Positions 60,239-64,000 of a stretch of DNA of 64,000 bases are shown one piece after another. The notes under the pieces were generated by a model. It saw only the letters and a program-made list of their open reading frames with translations, did no database searches and was not told the DNA's origin. Position numbers and translations under genes: made by a program. Within the stretch, counting starts at the first letter, position 1. The number at the start of each line of letters is the position of its first letter. Source of the stretch: Bacillota bacterium (GTDB taxonomy: Bacteria; Bacillota; Clostridia; Acetivibrionales; DSM-1351); assembly GCA_023444055.1 (NCBI GenBank), contig JAEZRV010000098.1, forward strand, positions 32,047 through 96,046. The letters run 5' to 3'.

Positions 60239-63200
60239 ATGCCCATGATAAACAGAATCAGGATTGTAAATTTTTCATATAACAACAATAACAGGCACAT
60301 TATTGATGAGTGTTTCAACTTCTATAGCGGTGAAAATGCACTTTTAAGTCTCGCCAACGGAGGTGGAAAGTCTGTGCTGGTACAAGCCATGCTTCAGCCT
60401 ATTCTTCCAAAAGCTTCACTGTTGGGCAGAAAATTCAGTGACTTTTTTACCGGCAGTAGGGCACCGTCTTACATCATGATTGAGTGGAAGCTGGAAGAGG
60501 ATGCGGGCTACCTGCTTACAGGCATCGCTGTCACAACAAGGGTCACTCACTCCACAAACGAGGATGAGCAAAATATCGACATCAGGTATTTTACGTTTAC
60601 CAGCTTTTATGAAAGCGCAAATGCTTTTGATATCAGGGATATTCCAGTATGTGAGCAAACTGGCAGCAGTATACGGATTGCTTCATTTATGGAGTTTAAA
60701 AAGCTTCTTCAGAAGGAATGCGGTAAAGGCGAATTTGACGTAGCTGTATTTGATTCCACCAGAGAAGATCAGAGCGTTTATGAGAGAAAGCTAAACAGCT
60801 ACTTCATTTCCAGAGATGAATGGAAGGAGCTGATGATGAAAATCAATGAAGCCGAGCATGGCGTCTCGGAGGTTTTCTCAGAGTGCAAAACCTCCAGAAA
60901 GGTTATGGAGCAATGGATTATTAAATACATAGAAAAGGTGTTGGACAAATCCTCAGAAGGAGAGATGTCAGACCATAAAAAGCTTGAGATAATGATTGGG
61001 CAAGTTGCTCAGTCCCTTGTGGAGAATGAGAAACATATCAAAGAATTCAAAGCTATAGATGAGTTTAAAGCAGAGGCTGATAATCTGGCTAAGGAAACAA
61101 ATGGTGTCCTAAAGATTCTCGATGAGGAGGATAAGCTTAAAAAGGAAATATCTAGTGGGTATGCAGTATTGAAGGCTCAGGGGAATGTTTTTGATAATAG
61201 GCTTGTGGAGCTTGATATTAAGAAGAAGGATATAGCTGAGGAATTGGCACAAATAGAACAGGAGAAAAAATCCGAGGAATTTTACAAGCTTAAGGATGAA
61301 ATCGATATTTTAATCGAAAAGCTTGATAAGCTCAATAATATCAAGGTGGAACTTATCAATGAAAAGGCAGCAGCAAACCATGGGCTCAGGCTTCAGCAGG
61401 CTGCTGAAAAGTATAAAAAGATATGTGAAAAGCAAACGGAAATCAGTGAGCTTACAGAGAGTATTACAAATGCTTCAAAAGACCAGGAAGAGTTAAACAT
61501 TAGGCTCAATCAGGTGAGATTTTCATTGAAATGTTTGCTGCAGCAGGAGTTGGATATAAAGAATGAGCATACGCAGCAGAAAGAGGAGCAGCTCGTTAGC
61601 ATCAGACAGGAGATTAAGGATATTGAACATGAAAAGTCGGAGAGTCAGAAAAAGCAAAATCTAAAGAATTCTGAGAAGGGCAGACTGTCTGTGGGGATAG
61701 ATGCCTTTGAAAAAGATGAACCATCTATACTGAAAAGTATCGGACTTGAGCTGTATAGAAATCCCATTCTAAATGAACTGGATAATAAGGAAGTTGATAA
61801 GGCTGGGGCTGGACTCCATAACGATTTGCAGAATAAAATAAATATTCTTGAGGAGAAGAAAGATAGACTTGAAAAGTGCAGTTTGGAACTAGGCCAGGCT
61901 GAAAAACAAAAAGAGCTGCTTCAACAAAAAGAAAAGACTCAGATTGCTGCTTTGACAGAGGCTGAAAGCCTTGTCAAAGAGTATCAGGATAAAAAGAAAA
62001 ATATTGTAATGACCTTGAACAGATTCAACATTGGTGAAGAATACCTGTTTGACCACGAATATATTGTCAGGGAAGCAAGAGAATATCTGTATAACTGGGA
62101 AAGGAAATCCTTTGCCCTGAAGATGGAAATTGTGGACCTTGAGAAAAGGATTCGTGGTATTGAGACGGGAGAGAATTATCTTCCGGCTAAATTGCTGACT
62201 ATTATGAGAGAGAATAATCTGGAGCCTTTTACGGGGGAGAAGTATGTGAGAGAAGCAAGTGAGGAGCAAAAGCTAAAACTTCTGCAGAACAATCCACTGC
62301 TTCCATATGCACTTATAGTTACTGAAAAGGAACAGGAACTGCTCAGGTCTTTGACTTCTGAACAGGATTTCAATCAGATTGTACCGATAATCAGATACAA
62401 GGAAACAGAGCAAATTACCGACATAGACTCCCACAAAATTAGCTTCATTACCTCATCAAAAAATGCGTATCTGGATGGTGATGGACTAAAAGCATATATT
62501 GAAAGCTTAAGTTTGGAGAATGAAAGAAGCATTCAAAATCTTAAGGAAACAGAAGCAGTTATTGACAGGATTAATAGGGATTACAGCTTGATTGATGGCT
62601 TTGTTTCTTCAGAGGAGCAGGAGCGTGAGATCTATGGCAGGCGAGATTCAATAGATCAGGAGTTTAAAGAGTTAACAGCTGCCATAAATAAATGCAGTAT
62701 AGGTATAAGGGCTCTGAGTGGAGAAAAGGAAAGACTTAACAAAGATATAGTTGAAGGTAACAATAATATTAGCTTCGCTGAAGAGAGGATGGCTGCTTTC
62801 AAGCGGTATATTGAAAGAAACGCAGTTTATGTGGAGCATCTGGCTGCATACAATGAGCTAACTTCAGAGATTGAAAACATAGATGCATCATATGCGAAGC
62901 TTTGTGCCCGAGAAAAAAGCCTGAATGAGAAGGTTTTAGCTGTTAATCAGGAATTGTCTGCTGTCAAAAATGAACTTAAAATTTTAGAGGTGAAAATGCT
63001 GGAGGTTGAGGATTGCTCAGAAGCAGAGGTTATTATTGCTCCTGTTTTTGAGCTTGAGGGGATGCTGTCTTCCTTGAGAAAAGAACAGGATAATGTGCTG
63101 GAAGAGTTGCAGACACGCAAGAGGAGACTTGACAAGGATATAAAGGATGAGGAAAAGTCAATTGAAAAGCTCAGGCTTGAAGATTCTGAAGAATACAAGA

Positions 63201-64000
63201 GAATTGTTTATTCAGAGGATATCGAAACTCAGCTTCAGGACAAGCTTGACATTCTGGACAAAAGTATTGGTAACACTACTAATGATTATAATACAGAAAA
63301 TTTGAAATTGAGAGAAATAAACACACAAAAGAATTTTGTAGAAAAATCTATGGCAGGAAGAACGTTGATTCCCGTAGAAAAAATCAGGGGCAATTTTAAT
63401 GCAAGAAAAACTGCTTTGAATAGAGAAATGATAGATGTTGAAAACAAAGAAAAGATAGTCAATACTGAAAAACAGGAACTACAGGTCATTCTGGTAAGAA
63501 TTGATACCAGTCTCGGCGGGATGAGCAGCAGCCTTGCCGGTGAATACATCCGCTCATATGAGGAAGTCAGAGAAACCATAACAGGGACATTGAACGGGTA
63601 TATACAGGCTTCCAAAACGGCTGAAAAGTGCATTACACAATTTGACAAGATAAGCTCAGGCTTTATATTAAAGTATGAAGGCTGTGAGGAAGGTACTATC
63701 AAGGATGCACTAAGGGGCTTGAAGGGGCAGCTTCAGCTGCTGGAGCACAACTTTGACAAGTATTATTATCTTTCTGAGCGGTTGGCATACTATGACAGTC
63801 AATTGTCAAATATCCTGAGTCTTATGGAAAGTAAGCTCCAACAGCTTGAACATAGCCGTAAAGACCTTGTTGAACATGCATTCCTGGAAGCAAAGCGGAT
63901 TTATACCGAGATTCCCAAAATCTCTGAAAACTCTGCAGTTGAGATAGACGGTGTCAGAAAAAGAGTTCTTGATATTTCTTTTAAGGATATGGAGGATGAA
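60239..64000 (+). CDS. SMC-like ATPase of the second system, C-terminal part outside window
   Basis: The open frame from ATG 60239 runs 1254 codons to the window edge without a stop. It begins MPMINRIRIVNFSYNNNNRH and has Walker A LANGGGKSVLVQ at about residues 38-49, where Ala replaces the usual leading Gly (as in other condensin-like defence SMCs). Long coiled-coil segments follow from about residue 250. The C-terminal signature and Walker B are not in the window. It starts two bases after the preceding stop. It should be the motor of the second plasmid-restriction-like complex. Confidence 0.85.
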   Translation, partial: MPMINRIRIVNFSYNNNNRHIIDECFNFYSGENALLSLANGGGKSVLVQAMLQPILPKASLLGRKFSDFFTGSRAPSYIMIEWKLEEDAGYLLTGIAVTTRVTHSTNEDEQNIDIRYFTFTSFYESANAFDIRDIPVCEQTGSSIRIASFMEFKKLLQKECGKGEFDVAVFDSTREDQSVYERKLNSYFISRDEWKELMMKINEAEHGVSEVFSECKTSRKVMEQWIIKYIEKVLDKSSEGEMSDHKKLEIMIGQVAQSLVENEKHIKEFKAIDEFKAEADNLAKETNGVLKILDEEDKLKKEISSGYAVLKAQGNVFDNRLVELDIKKKDIAEELAQIEQEKKSEEFYKLKDEIDILIEKLDKLNNIKVELINEKAAANHGLRLQQAAEKYKKICEKQTEISELTESITNASKDQEELNIRLNQVRFSLKCLLQQELDIKNEHTQQKEEQLVSIRQEIKDIEHEKSESQKKQNLKNSEKGRLSVGIDAFEKDEPSILKSIGLELYRNPILNELDNKEVDKAGAGLHNDLQNKINILEEKKDRLEKCSLELGQAEKQKELLQQKEKTQIAALTEAESLVKEYQDKKKNIVMTLNRFNIGEEYLFDHEYIVREAREYLYNWERKSFALKMEIVDLEKRIRGIETGENYLPAKLLTIMRENNLEPFTGEKYVREASEEQKLKLLQNNPLLPYALIVTEKEQELLRSLTSEQDFNQIVPIIRYKETEQITDIDSHKISFITSSKNAYLDGDGLKAYIESLSLENERSIQNLKETEAVIDRINRDYSLIDGFVSSEEQEREIYGRRDSIDQEFKELTAAINKCSIGIRALSGEKERLNKDIVEGNNNISFAEERMAAFKRYIERNAVYVEHLAAYNELTSEIENIDASYAKLCAREKSLNEKVLAVNQELSAVKNELKILEVKMLEVEDCSEAEVIIAPVFELEGMLSSLRKEQDNVLEELQTRKRRLDKDIKDEEKSIEKLRLEDSEEYKRIVYSEDIETQLQDKLDILDKSIGNTTNDYNTENLKLREINTQKNFVEKSMAGRTLIPVEKIRGNFNARKTALNREMIDVENKEKIVNTEKQELQVILVRIDTSLGGMSSSLAGEYIRSYEEVRETITGTLNGYIQASKTAEKCITQFDKISSGFILKYEGCEEGTIKDALRGLKGQLQLLEHNFDKYYYLSERLAYYDSQLSNILSLMESKLQQLEHSRKDLVEHAFLEAKRIYTEIPKISENSAVEIDGVRKRVLDISFKDMEDE

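Noticed and set aside
1..64000. CRISPR array, tRNA, rRNA or prophage integrase
   Set aside because: No regularly spaced repeats of CRISPR type, no cloverleaf with tRNA consensus and no integrase were found; the phage-like genes belong to the eCIS, which has no head or lysis genes.

Overview
The window looks like the chromosome of a low-GC, Gram-positive, anaerobic plant-polysaccharide degrader, most likely a mesophilic cellulosome-forming clostridium (Ruminiclostridium / Clostridium cellulolyticum type). The signs are an AT-rich sequence with strong AGGAGG ribosome sites, a secreted GH5 cellulase, and a pectinase ending in a type I dockerin. The assignment is an inference from gene content; there is no rRNA or tRNA to confirm it.

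Layout. 1-6.7 kb: a GH5 cellulase (minus, cut by the window edge), a YhhN-family membrane protein, a PL10-CE8-dockerin pectinase and a methyl-accepting chemotaxis protein. 6.97-31.0 kb: an extracellular contractile injection system (eCIS; phage-tail-like, Afp/PVC family). It opens with a double-AAA ATPase, a DUF4157 protein and a putative HNH-nuclease effector. After a hairpin come DUF4255 (Pvc16-like), sheath, tube, a tail-assembly gene with an apparent -1 frameshift extension, a second tube, a repeat-rich 813-aa protein, a LysM adaptor, a VgrG-like spike, gp25, two baseplate J-like proteins, a gpI-like protein, a 521-aa eCIS-associated protein and a small Gly/Ala-rich protein. 31.2-35.8 kb (minus): a MORN-repeat membrane protein and a cyclase-like sensor that has lost its metal-binding Asp residues.

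36.0-41.5 kb: a Wadjet-type SMC defence operon (jetA, jetB, jetC) with no jetD beside it. 41.5-48.2 kb: a segment bracketed by a truncated and an intact copy of a DUF3795 gene, holding a signal-less secreted-type protein, a lipoprotein/ABC exporter operon and a tandem HNH-like protein. 48.4-56.5 kb: small accessory genes (hydrolase, YjbR/MmcQ, GyrI-like, VOC, RDD, L7/L12-like domain, AbrB plus MGT glycosyltransferase, two small exported proteins, Fic). 56.7-64 kb: a second, divergent SMC system ordered jetD-like / A-like / B-like / SMC, with the SMC gene running off the window.

How they work together. The eCIS genes encode an inner tube, sheath, baseplate and spike, an AAA ATPase for assembly, and candidate cargo. 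The SMC operons probably restrict plasmids. Structure not explained by ordinary genes includes a 337-bp foldback (MITE-like) element inserted in the eCIS operon with a deletion copy at 51.7 kb, a G5 slippery site followed by a hairpin in the tail-assembly gene, a 42-bp repeat array inside an eCIS gene, a duplicated module inserted in the sheath, and a multi-helix RNA candidate upstream of the sheath.
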